Shown piece after piece: positions 11,419-18,470 of a stretch of DNA of 64,000 nucleotides (positions are counted from its first letter, which is position 1; each line of letters opens with the position of its first letter). Position numbers and translations under genes: made by a program. Below the pieces are notes generated by a model. It saw only the letters and a program-made list of their open reading frames with translations. It searched no databases and was not told the DNA's origin. The stretch lies in assembly GCF_003576315.1 (NCBI RefSeq), contig NZ_QWFZ01000003.1, positions 682,001-746,000 of the forward strand, in the 5' to 3' direction. This DNA is from Henriciella mobilis. GTDB lineage: Bacteria; Pseudomonadota; Alphaproteobacteria; Caulobacterales; Hyphomonadaceae.

Positions 11419-11914
11419 CCTTGCCGCCTTCGATAACGCGGAATGCCGGACGTTTTTGCGGCCTTGGAGGGGCAGGCGCAGTTTTCTTCATCAGGTCGCT
11501 GCCCTTCACGATGCCAAGCTCCGGGCGTTTTTTCTCGGGTGGAGACGGAGGCGGCGGGCTGTTCCCGGCCTCTTCTATATCCTCATCAAGCTGGCGCACG
11601 CGCGGCGTGTAGGCGGGTTTCTTCTTTGCGCCGAGCGGTTTGCGCTGCTTAAAGCCGCTGGCCTTGCCGCGCGCCTTCTTGTCGATCTCGCGCAGTTTCT
11701 GGGTCTGCAGGGCCGACATGGGCTCTTCGAGACTGCCCTTGTCAGGGTCGGCGAAGGCGGAACCGAATTCCTCGATGCGCTGCTCGACCTCTTCGAGGAA
11801 CTCCCTTTCCCAGTCCGACAGGGGCGGGCCTTCGCCGCGCGCAGCCAGCTCAGCCGCCTTGCGCAGTTTGCGCAGGGCCTTGCGCTTCTTCCGTTCGTCG
11901 ACTTCGCGTGGCAT
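11408..11914 (-). CDS. conserved hypothetical charged protein
   Basis: 168 residues from the ATG at 11914 (MPREVDERKKRKALRKLRKA). The N-terminus is a highly charged helix, followed by an acidic helical segment (DWEREFLEEVEQRIEEFG) and a long Pro/Lys-rich, probably disordered tail (NSPPPPSPPEKKRPELG, then KKTAPAPPRPQKRPAFRV). No enzymatic motif. The basic, disordered build suggests nucleic-acid or ribosome association, which is inference only. The 11-nt overlap with the downstream ASCH gene suggests a shared role in RNA metabolism. Confidence 0.7.
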   Translation of the reverse strand: MPREVDERKKRKALRKLRKAAELAARGEGPPLSDWEREFLEEVEQRIEEFGSAFADPDKGSLEEPMSALQTQKLREIDKKARGKASGFKQRKPLGAKKKPAYTPRVRQLDEDIEEAGNSPPPPSPPEKKRPELGIVKGSDLMKKTAPAPPRPQKRPAFRVIEGGKDDA

Positions 11915-11996
11915 GACAGGAAGAGGTCTTAGTGCGGTTTGAACCGAACACAAAGGCGAAGCGTTATCTTCAGTCAGTCGGGAGGTTGAGTGGAAG

Positions 11997-13115
11997 ATGA
12001 GCGAGCGGATGGAAACCGGGTGTTGCATCGCGGGCGGCGGACCGGCGGGCATGATGCTCGGCTATCTGCTGGCCCGCCAGGGCATCGACGTCACCGTTCT
12101 CGAAAAGCATGCCGATTTCCTGCGCGACTTTCGCGGCGACACGGTCCACCCGTCGACCATGCAGGTGCTGGATGAGCTGGGCCTGCTGGAGGCTTTCCTG
12201 AAGCGCCCGCACCAGAAGACAGAACGCGTTGCCCTGCACCTGAACGACCGGGCTTTCGAGATTGCCGACTTCACACACTTGCCGGTCGCGGCCCGCTACA
12301 TCGCCTTTGTTCCGCAATGGGAGTTTCTGGATTTCCTCGCCGACGAAGCGCGCAAGCTGCCGAATTTCCGCCTGATGATGTCGACCCGTGCCGACGAACT
12401 CCTCGTCGATGAGGGCCGCGTCTGCGGGATCTGGGCGCGCACGGACGATACGACATTCGAAATCCATGCGCCGCTGACCGTGGCCTGTGACGGGCGCGAC
12501 TCCACGCTGGTCCCCGCGGCGGGATTCGAGATCGAGGAGAAGGGCGCGCCGATTGACGTGCTCTGGTTCCGCCTGCCGCGCGAGGACCGTCACGGCGAGG
12601 GGGAGTCGCTCGGCTACATGAAGGCTGGCGGCTTTCTCGTAACGCTCAACCGCGGTGACTACTGGCAGTGCGCGCTGGTTATCCGGAAAGGCGCGGATGC
12701 CCTTGTGCGTGGCGAAGGGCTGGAGGCGTTCCGCGCCCGCATCGCTCACCTTGCCCCGCATCTTGGCGACGAGGCAGAGGCCATCGAGCGCATGGAGGAT
12801 ATCAAGACGCTGAATGTGCAGGTCAGCCGGCTGGAGTGCTGGTGGCGTGAAGGCCTTCTGGCCATCGGGGATGCGGCGCACGCCATGTCGCCGGTTGGCG
12901 GAGTGGGCATCAACCTCGCGCTACAGGATGCGGTGGCCGCAGCGCGGATCCTTGCCAAGGATTTGAAAGCCGGATCGGTTCGTCATGAAACGCTGGAAGC
13001 GGTCCAGAAACGGCGCGAATGGCCAGCGAAAATCACCCAGTCCGCCCAGGTTCTTGCGCATAACCGGTTCGTCATTCCCGCGCTCGAGGCAGAGGGCGAG
13101 TTGCCGGTGCCGTGA
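11997..13115 (+). CDS. FAD-dependent monooxygenase (PHBH/UbiH type), probably shortened by an in-frame TGA
   Basis: Flavoprotein hydroxylase of 372 residues. FAD Rossmann motif GGGPAG is at residues 13-18, the arginine-containing DFRGDTVHPSTMQ follows, DGRDST is near 168-173 and the second FAD motif GDAAHAMSPVGG is near 291. The reading frame ends at TGA 13113-13115. In the same frame another 31 codons run to TGA 13209-13211 and encode a segment (LLNAVPLLRRLPARAIGLG, then RPEH) that looks like the normal C-terminus of this family. So the gene has either acquired a nonsense codon or is read through (UGA followed by C). Substrate unknown. Divergent from the charged hypothetical gene. Confidence 0.88.
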   Translation: MSERMETGCCIAGGGPAGMMLGYLLARQGIDVTVLEKHADFLRDFRGDTVHPSTMQVLDELGLLEAFLKRPHQKTERVALHLNDRAFEIADFTHLPVAARYIAFVPQWEFLDFLADEARKLPNFRLMMSTRADELLVDEGRVCGIWARTDDTTFEIHAPLTVACDGRDSTLVPAAGFEIEEKGAPIDVLWFRLPREDRHGEGESLGYMKAGGFLVTLNRGDYWQCALVIRKGADALVRGEGLEAFRARIAHLAPHLGDEAEAIERMEDIKTLNVQVSRLECWWREGLLAIGDAAHAMSPVGGVGINLALQDAVAAARILAKDLKAGSVRHETLEAVQKRREWPAKITQSAQVLAHNRFVIPALEAEGELPVP

Positions 13116-13214
13116 CCGGTGAAACTGCTGAACGCCGTACCCTTGCTCCGGCGGCTGCCAGCGCGTGCGATCGGCCTTGGTCCGCGCCCGGAACACTGGC
13201 GCGGCGGCTGAGCC

Positions 13215-13466
13215 TCAGGCCTCGCCGAGGGCGATCATGTAGGTTTCGAGCAGGCTTTCCTGTTCCTGGCGCTCATCGCGGTCCTGCTTGCGCAGACGCA
13301 CGACCTGGCGGAGGATCTTGGGGTCATAGCCCATGGCCTTCGCCTCGGCATAGACGTCCTTGATCTGGTCGGCGACTTCCTTCTTTTCCACTTCGAGGCG
13401 CTCGATGCGCTCGACGGTCAGGCGCAGCTTTTCGCGCGCGGCATCTGTCAGCTTTCCATCTTCCAT
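13215..13466 (-). CDS. gapR: nucleoid-associated protein GapR (DUF2312)
   Basis: 83 residues, close to the usual ~89. The central helix [20 protein letters not shown], then [23 protein letters not shown] and [10 protein letters not shown], match the GapR family closely. In Caulobacter, GapR forms a clamp on overtwisted DNA ahead of polymerases and is needed for replication and normal growth. Its stop lies 4 nt after the second in-frame TGA of the convergent monooxygenase frame. Confidence 0.93.
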   Translation of the reverse strand: MEDGKLTDAAREKLRLTVERIERLEVEKKEVADQIKDVYAEAKAMGYDPKILRQVVRLRKQDRDERQEQESLLETYMIALGEA

Positions 13467-13621
13467 GGGGCTTGCTCCGGTTAACCCTTGTCGACGGGCG
13501 GGGTTCTAGAGGCTTGCCGCGGTCTTGGCGACCCTGCTTTGCATGGGCGCCTCGCGAAACCTCAAGAATTCCACACGCATTTGTGTGTCGACCGGGCCGA
13601 AACGCCGCCTATATCGGCCTT

Positions 13622-14146
13622 ATGACCAGCAAGACATCCCGTTTTTCCAGACGAAACATCCTGTTCGGCGGCGCGGCTGGCGCTGTGCTCGCCGCCTGCA
13701 CAAACTCAAAAGGCCAGGCTGAAGAGGCCAGTGCGGCCCAGGCGGTCTTCGCCGATACCGAGTGGCGTGCGCTCACGGAAGAGCAGTGGCGCGAGCGCCT
13801 TTCGCCAGACGCCTTCGGTGTCCTTCGCAAGGAAGATACAGAGCGCGCCTTCACCTCGCCGCTGAATGACGAAAAGCGCGACGGCGTATTTCACTGCAAG
13901 GGCTGTGACCTGCCGCTGTTCAAGTCCGAATGGAAGTATGACAGCGGCACCGGCTGGCCGAGTTTCTGGTCCTATATCGAGGGCAACCTCGCCACCAAGC
14001 CGGACCACAAATTCTTCATTGTGCGCACAGAGTATCACTGCGCGCGCTGCCTCGGACACCAGGGCCATGTGTTCGATGACGGCCCGGCACCGACGGGCAA
14101 GCGCTACTGCAACAATGGCGTCGCGCTGACCTTCAAGCCCGCGTAA
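13622..14146 (+). CDS. msrB: peptide-methionine (R)-S-oxide reductase MsrB, exported
   Basis: Reduces methionine-R-sulfoxide in proteins. 174 residues with an N-terminal twin-arginine-like signal (SRRNILFGG, R10-R11) and a lipobox ending at C26 (VLAAC), so it is probably a lipoprotein of the periplasmic face. Zinc ligands C92/C95 and C140/C143 and the catalytic C163 (KRYCNNGVAL) are present. The family HLGHVF is HQGHVF here. Exported MsrB implies repair of oxidised envelope proteins. Confidence 0.93.
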   Translation: MTSKTSRFSRRNILFGGAAGAVLAACTNSKGQAEEASAAQAVFADTEWRALTEEQWRERLSPDAFGVLRKEDTERAFTSPLNDEKRDGVFHCKGCDLPLFKSEWKYDSGTGWPSFWSYIEGNLATKPDHKFFIVRTEYHCARCLGHQGHVFDDGPAPTGKRYCNNGVALTFKPA

Positions 14147-14182
14147 TTTGAGGGTTGCCGGTCGATTTGCTAATCAGCCGGC

Positions 14183-14323
14183 ATGGCTCAGAGAAATACA
14201 TTCCAGTCTTGGTGGCGGGACGTCCCGCTTGATGAGCGGCCTGCGCTCAAGGTGCTGCTCGGCGTCTTCATGATTGCCATGACGCTGGCGGCTGCTGCCG
14301 TGCTGTCCCAATATCTGCTCTAG
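14183..14323 (+). CDS. small single-helix membrane protein
   Basis: 46 residues: a polar N-terminus (MAQRNTFQSWWRDVPLDERP) then one transmembrane helix (LKVLLGVFMIAMTLAAAAVL) and a short tail. It starts 37 nt after msrB on the same strand. No strong Shine-Dalgarno is visible. Family not recognised; the amphipathic-then-hydrophobic layout favours a real small membrane protein over chance. Confidence 0.5.
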   Translation: MAQRNTFQSWWRDVPLDERPALKVLLGVFMIAMTLAAAAVLSQYLL

Positions 14324-14344
14324 CGCGGCGTCCTTGTGACCGGT

Positions 14345-14911
14345 TCAGCCGCTTGAACCGCCAAACGTGGTGCCGTCGCCTTCTTCTTCGGTCAGCATCG
14401 TATTGGGATTGTTCGGGTCTTCGCGCTCATAGCCGCGCTGGTCGGGCCGGGTGAACAGGTCCATCTGGCGCGGATCGACATGCTTCTTGCGCCGTGACTT
14501 GCGGGTGCGGCCATGGCGGAAATAGAGGTCGTCGGTGTGATCCTCATCTGCTTTCGGCTTCTTCTCGGCCTTCGCAGGTTTTGGGGACGCTTCCGGTTCG
14601 GCCTTCTTCGACTTCTTCGCGACAGGGTCGCCCAGCTTCCAGTAGGTGACAGCCAGCACGGGCGCGCCGTCGGCATCCTCGTAAACCTGGATGAAGCCTT
14701 TCGCCTCCCCCGCTTCGGCTTGCTTGACCAGCGCCGGGACCTCGGCGGGGTCCGGCTTCAGCCACTCGGTCTCCAGCGACAGGACGGGCCGGTCATCCGT
14801 CAGCGCCTCGGCGTCATAGCGGGTGCGCGCAGCCTTGCCTGCGCCTTTCAGGGCGTCCTTTGCGGTCAGGGCGAGGGGGTAGGCAAGGCTCATGCGCTCT
14901 GAGCTAGGCAT
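14345..14911 (-). CDS. conserved hypothetical protein
   Basis: 188 residues (182 if the ATG at 14893 is used). The N-terminal ~100 residues look folded (AYPLALTAKDALK, FIQVYEDADGAPVLAVTYWK). Residues ~95-150 are a Lys/Ala/Pro-rich linker followed by basic stretches (RHGRTRKSRRKKHVDPRQ) and an acidic tail. I do not recognise a family; the basic region could bind nucleic acid or ribosomes. Convergent with the small membrane protein, divergent from the next gene. Confidence 0.7.
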   Translation of the reverse strand: MPSSERMSLAYPLALTAKDALKGAGKAARTRYDAEALTDDRPVLSLETEWLKPDPAEVPALVKQAEAGEAKGFIQVYEDADGAPVLAVTYWKLGDPVAKKSKKAEPEASPKPAKAEKKPKADEDHTDDLYFRHGRTRKSRRKKHVDPRQMDLFTRPDQRGYEREDPNNPNTMLTEEEGDGTTFGGSSG

Positions 14912-14972
14912 TTTGGGTCAGCCCGTCCAGCTCCGCTTGTGCGGCGGGCTGCGCGACGGCTAGATGCGGTGC

Positions 14973-15416
14973 ATGGAAACCGTCCTTGTCTGGCTTTTGC
15001 GGGCCATCGGGCTCTTATGGATTGCGGGCGGTGCATTTGGCGTCCACAGCGCCTGGTTCTCCTGGCGGCTTGGCCGGATGACCAGTGACCTCGAGGCTGC
15101 GACGCGCGATCTCGACCCCGAGGCGCTGCAGGATGAAGCTCCGGACGATACTGCCCGCGACCTCTGGCTGCTGGCCGGCGCCGGCCTGACCTTCCTAACC
15201 GGGTGCGCCCTTGTGGCGGCAAGCCGCCTGGCCCTGCCGCTCTGCCTGCTGCTCCTGGTCCACCAGCTGTTTTATTTCGCCCGTCAGGCTCGCCGGACCC
15301 GGCAGTCGGGCGATGAAGCGGACGCCGTTGCGCCCTCGACCCGGAATGCGGCGTTGTTTGCGCTGTTCGTGACGGCATGCGTCGTCTTCCTCACAGTCTC
15401 CGGCGCTTACGGCTGA
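14973..15416 (+). CDS. four-helix integral membrane protein
   Basis: 147 residues from the ATG at 14973 (an ATG at 14964 would add three). Hydrophobic segments at about residues 4-27, 66-84, 86-103 and 126-145 suggest four transmembrane helices, with an acidic loop (DLEAATRDLDPEALQDEAPD) between helices 1 and 2. No family recognised. Its 3' end overlaps the convergent mmcB gene by 10 nt. Confidence 0.75.
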   Translation: METVLVWLLRAIGLLWIAGGAFGVHSAWFSWRLGRMTSDLEAATRDLDPEALQDEAPDDTARDLWLLAGAGLTFLTGCALVAASRLALPLCLLLLVHQLFYFARQARRTRQSGDEADAVAPSTRNAALFALFVTACVVFLTVSGAYG

Positions 15417-15841
15417 GCCGATAGCTGCACGAAACGGCTGGCCGCGAGCCGCGCAAACCGGAGGGTGACGGCCTTCCGCCGGGCTGCGGCGAGAGGCGTC
15501 GCCTCCGGATGCCGCAGCACCGCGCCGCCGAACCCGTCAGCGACGATCAGGCCGGCGTCTTGCGGGATCAGGTCATGCGGAAAGGCGTGGCCGACGGCGA
15601 AATAGAAGCGGTCGCAGAAGGGCTGGTATTCCGGCCATTTCCCGTCGGAGCGGAAGTCGGCCACCGAACTCTTGATCTCGACAATGGTGATCTCACCCTT
15701 CGGGCCGATCGCGGCGACATCCGCGCGCCGGCCATTGGCGAGCGTCATTTCCGTGACGCCGGCGAAATTCAGGTCTGCGAACAGTCGCAGCACGCCGCGG
15801 CAGATATCACTGGCACAAGGGTTGAGATGATCATCCGCCAT
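15407..15841 (-). CDS. mmcB: SOS-regulated DNA repair protein MmcB
   Basis: 144 residues, PD-(D/E)XK-like nuclease fold: RRADVAAIGPKGEITIVEIK followed by SSVADFRSDGKWPEY carries the D...E-x-K core. In Caulobacter the homologue is LexA-controlled and involved in mitomycin C resistance. The start at 15841 has AGGGAGG 5-6 nt upstream. A perfect GTTC-N7-GTTC motif lies 18 nt upstream of the start, directly supporting SOS control. Confidence 0.92.
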   Translation of the reverse strand: MADDHLNPCASDICRGVLRLFADLNFAGVTEMTLANGRRADVAAIGPKGEITIVEIKSSVADFRSDGKWPEYQPFCDRFYFAVGHAFPHDLIPQDAGLIVADGFGGAVLRHPEATPLAAARRKAVTLRFARLAASRFVQLSAQP

Positions 15842-15859
15842 GGCAGCCTCCCTGCTCGG

Positions 15860-15874
15860 GTTCCCTTTCTGTTC
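15860..15874. promoter_or_regulatory. LexA (SOS) box upstream of mmcB
   Basis: GTTC-CCTTTCT-GTTC on the plus strand (GAAC-N7-GAAC on the sense strand of mmcB), a perfect match to the alphaproteobacterial LexA direct-repeat consensus, 18 nt from the mmcB ATG. Confidence 0.85.
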
Positions 15875-15903
15875 CAGCCTGTCATCGGGCCGGGTCGAGG
15901 TCA

Positions 15904-15937
15904 AGAAAAAAGCCCCGGAGCCATCGCTCCGGGGCTT
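15904..15937 (-). terminator. Rho-independent terminator of the Bax-inhibitor-1-like gene
   Basis: 11-bp perfect stem (AAGCCCCGGAG / CTCCGGGGCTT, 6-nt loop) followed on the minus strand by a T-run. It lies 23 nt after the stop of the gene at 15961-16743. Confidence 0.88.
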
Positions 15938-15960
15938 CTGCATGCTGAATGTGTGCGGCG

Positions 15961-16743
15961 CTATTCGCGCGAGGCGAGCAGCATCAGCACAAAGCGGAAC
16001 ATGTTCACGAACATGATGAAGAAGTTGAGCGCACCCCAGTTCGTCATCACGGCCAGGCTGCGGCCATCATGCGAAAGCTGGTAGTAGCCTTCCTTCAGTT
16101 CCTGGGTCTGCCAGGCGACAAGCACGGCCGAGAGCAGTGCGAAGCCACCGGAGATCATCCATTCCATGCCGGAAGACGGCTGCAGGATGCCCATCATCGG
16201 CAGGACCATGTAGATCAGCGAGACTGCCACAAGCGCCCAGATCGCCATGATGGCGAAATTGCCAATCGCCGACAGGTCACGCTTGGTCGTATAGCCCCAA
16301 AGCGACAGGGCACCGAAGGCCGACGCCGTGATGAAGAAGGCTTTCGCGATCGTCATGTAGTTGAGCGACTGCGAAATGCCGCCGGCTGTCTGCGTGCTGA
16401 TATTGTTGGACGCCATGTAGAAATAGACGCCAAGGCCGAGGCCGACAAAGGTCACGATGGCCCAGTACAGGATGGCCGATCCGGTTGGCGATGGGTTCTT
16501 CATGAAGAACATCGAGCCGAAGATCAGAGCGATCGGCGCAAAGGCAACCACGTAATAGAGCGGCGTGCCGAAGATCAGCTGGGTGAGCGGGTCCCAGGTG
16601 CCGGCCGCGAAGGCGAGCACGCCGGAAAGCGCGATGCCGTAGGTCAGTTTCGTATAGACGCCGAGCATGAAGGTCCGAAGGCCCTGGTCAATGCTCGCAT
16701 CCATAGTCCTGCTGCGGGCGACAGATGAGTTGAAGTTGTTCAT
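15961..16743 (-). CDS. Bax inhibitor-1/YccA family membrane protein
   Basis: 260 residues with seven hydrophobic segments after a polar N-terminus (MNNFNSSVARSRTMDASIDQ). The family signature is seen in GLRTFMLGVYTKLTYGIALS, ALMAVS-like inner helices and the C-terminal LNFFIMFVNMFRFVLML. Bacterial members (YccA, YetJ) act as FtsH modulators or pH-dependent calcium leak channels; which applies here cannot be told. Monocistronic, with its own terminator. Confidence 0.92.
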   Translation of the reverse strand: MNNFNSSVARSRTMDASIDQGLRTFMLGVYTKLTYGIALSGVLAFAAGTWDPLTQLIFGTPLYYVVAFAPIALIFGSMFFMKNPSPTGSAILYWAIVTFVGLGLGVYFYMASNNISTQTAGGISQSLNYMTIAKAFFITASAFGALSLWGYTTKRDLSAIGNFAIMAIWALVAVSLIYMVLPMMGILQPSSGMEWMISGGFALLSAVLVAWQTQELKEGYYQLSHDGRSLAVMTNWGALNFFIMFVNMFRFVLMLLASRE

Positions 16744-17129
16744 TTATCCCTCTTTCGAAAGGCCGGCATACACTTATGCCGATTGTCGATAATATGGGCG
16801 AAACGGCCCGCCACTTCAAGGAAAACCGGTCCTCGCGACTCAGCTTTCAGTATTGTAATCAGAGCAGTGGTTAACAGCCGATTCAGATGCCGGCCGGGCT
16901 AGGCTTATGCTGCACTGCCGCAAAAGTCCGCAAAATAGTGATGTATTCGCGGGTGCCTGGCCTTTAAAGGCCGTAGTGCCCGAAAAGATTCGAACACGTT
17001 ACAGTTGCGCGATCAGGATGAGGCCTCCCGAAAAGTATGGTTTGACTTTGCCAAAAGCTGATAGCAGCATATCTTTGCTGTGGTAACTACAGCAGGGACG
17101 TACGTTTAACTCGAAGGGGAATTGATCCT
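16744..17129. other. 386-bp intergenic region
   Basis: No convincing gene. It holds a perfect 14-bp palindrome (GGCCTTTAAAGGCC, 16959-16972) and, near its right end, TTGACT at about 17041 without a good -10. The 59-codon plus frame at 16907-17086 lacks a ribosome site and coding character. It should contain the promoters of the two divergent flanking genes. Confidence 0.6.
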
Positions 17130-17462
17130 ATGGCTGATGCATCGGCGTACGCTGACAACATAAAAAAATATGCAAAGGGATATAACCAGAAGGCTGCTGA
17201 GAAGATCGTCGGCCATTTGGGTATTGCTCTGAGAAACCGTGACTCGTCGCTGGTTTCCTGCTCCGATCCGGGCGAACTTCAGCGCGTCCGCGAAAAGTTC
17301 TGCCGTGGCAAGCTCGGGCTTGCCCAGAAGAATGACGAGATCGATGCAGCAATGGGCAAGATCTGCGAGAAGATGAAACCGGAGGGCGGCAACAAGTCCC
17401 GCGTCACCTTCTATTATCTGCTTGCCGAACACTTTGGAAAACTGGACGAACTGGCCGGCTAA
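17130..17462 (+). CDS. DUF2853 family protein
   Basis: 110 residues, all-helical, with the DUF2853 signatures IVGHLGIALRNRDSSLVSCS, then RVREKFCRGKLGL and the C-terminal VTFYYLLAEHFGKLDEL. Function unknown. It has GGGGA 9 nt before the ATG and a strong terminator 30 nt downstream, so it is monocistronic. Preceded by a long untranslated region, which suggests regulated expression. Confidence 0.9.
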   Translation: MADASAYADNIKKYAKGYNQKAAEKIVGHLGIALRNRDSSLVSCSDPGELQRVREKFCRGKLGLAQKNDEIDAAMGKICEKMKPEGGNKSRVTFYYLLAEHFGKLDELAG

Positions 17463-17492
17463 ACGACCAGCGTCGCACCGCAATCATTTCGG

Positions 17493-17525
17493 GAAGCCCG
17501 GTCTTGATGGCCGGGCTTTTTCTGT
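17493..17525 (+). terminator. Rho-independent terminator after the DUF2853 gene
   Basis: AAGCCCGG / CCGGGCTT stem with a 9-nt loop and a T5 tail on the plus strand. Confidence 0.85.
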
Positions 17526-17537
17526 TTCAGATACTGC

Positions 17538-18074
17538 ATGATCAGACTGTTCGCCGCCCTTCCCGTCCCCGATCCGATTGCCGACCGGCTGGAGCCGCTG
17601 CTCACCGGGCTCGACGGTGCGCGCTGGCGCGACCGCGAGCACTTTCACATTACCCTGGCCTTCTTTGGCGAGATGAAGGAACCGGTCGCCGAAATGCTGG
17701 ACGAGGAAATCGGCGCGTTGGCCGCGCCGCAGCTCGACCTGGAGATCGAAGGCGTCGGCTGGTTCGGCCGCAAGGAGCCGCATGCCGTCTTCGCCACGGT
17801 GAAACGCACGCCTGCGCTCGACGCGCTTGCCCGTGAATGCCGCAAGATCTCCGCGCGCATGGGGCTCGACAAGGATGACAAGCCGTTCAAGCCGCATATC
17901 ACGCTCGCCTATCTCAACAATACCCCGCTTGAGGCGGCGATGGCCTGGTCGGAGCGGTGGCAGGTCCTGCGCGCCGGCCCCTGGACGGCCGACCGATTCC
18001 ATCTCTTCGAGAGCATCCCGCGTGAGGGCAAGAAGAGCGTGTACGACGCGGTGGCAGAGTATCCGCTGGGGTGA
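17538..18074 (+). CDS. thpR: RNA 2',3'-cyclic phosphodiesterase
   Basis: 2H phosphoesterase (LigT family) of 178 residues. The two HxTx motifs HFHITLAF (about residue 35) and KPHITLAY (about 117) are intact. Members hydrolyse 2',3'-cyclic phosphate RNA ends to 2'-phosphates. The N-terminus MIRLFAALPVP is typical. A small membrane-protein gene follows 6 nt after its stop. Confidence 0.93.
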   Translation: MIRLFAALPVPDPIADRLEPLLTGLDGARWRDREHFHITLAFFGEMKEPVAEMLDEEIGALAAPQLDLEIEGVGWFGRKEPHAVFATVKRTPALDALARECRKISARMGLDKDDKPFKPHITLAYLNNTPLEAAMAWSERWQVLRAGPWTADRFHLFESIPREGKKSVYDAVAEYPLG

Positions 18075-18079
18075 GCTGG

Positions 18080-18238
18080 ATGAAAGGGAAAAGCGGACTT
18101 CTGTTGCGCTGTTTGATCGCGATCCCAGTACTGGCTCTTCTCGTGGTGCTCTGGCTGCTTGTGGGTGGCTGGACAGGTGTTGCGCTCTTTCTGGTGGGCG
18201 CATTAGTACTTCAGTTTGGGTATGTGTTTCGCAAATGA
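18080..18238 (+). CDS. small two-helix membrane protein
   Basis: 52 residues (MKGKSGLLLRCLIAIPVLAL...), basic N-terminus then two transmembrane helices (about 10-28 and 31-49) and a short basic end (FRK). It begins 6 nt after thpR, or from an overlapping GTG at 18071. Positive-inside rule fits both termini in the cytoplasm. Family not recognised. Confidence 0.5.
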   Translation: MKGKSGLLLRCLIAIPVLALLVVLWLLVGGWTGVALFLVGALVLQFGYVFRK

Positions 18239-18258
18239 AGCATAGCCCCTGCCGGGGC

Positions 18259-18319
18259 ATTCAAATCCTAAAATCGATCCACCGGATCGATTTTTTCGCG
18301 CAGCGAAATGGATTTGAAT
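18259..18319. repeat. 10-bp inverted repeat enclosing further hairpins, beside tRNA-Thr
   Basis: ATTCAAATCC (18259-18268) and GGATTTGAAT (18310-18319) are perfect reverse complements. Between them lie an 11-bp hairpin (18270-18294) and a TTTCGC-GCA-GCGAAA hairpin (18294-18308). A GCCCC/GGGGC hairpin lies just outside at 18245-18258. The right arm touches the 3' CCA of the tRNA. Confidence 0.8.
18270..18296. terminator. bidirectional terminator between the thpR pair and tRNA-Thr
   Basis: Stem AAAATCGATCC / GGATCGATTTT with a 3-nt loop and T-runs on both strands, placed to stop the plus-strand thpR transcript and the minus-strand tRNA transcript. Confidence 0.75.
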
Positions 18320-18394
18320 GGTGCCGCCTAGGTGACTTGAACACCTGACCCTCGCATTACGAATGCGATGCTCTACCAGCTGAGCTAAGGCGGC
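18319..18394 (-). tRNA. tRNA-Thr(CGU)
   Basis: 76-nt tRNA with encoded CCA. Acceptor stem GCCGCCT/AGGCGGC, D-arm TAGCTCAGCTGGTAGAGC, anticodon stem CGCAT/ATGCG with loop TTCGTAA (anticodon CGT, reading ACG), variable loop, and T-arm with GTTCAAGTC. All stems pair on the minus strand. Confidence 0.97.
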
Positions 18395-18470
18395 TATCCG
18401 AATTGGAGGCGCCTCCATACCGTTTGATGCCTCGCGCCGCAAGCCTGCTTTTCACTCGCGCCAACCTTGC

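Noticed and set aside
16907-17086. 59-codon plus-strand frame in the 386-bp gap
   Set aside because: No Shine-Dalgarno, no hydrophobic or domain pattern; likely chance.
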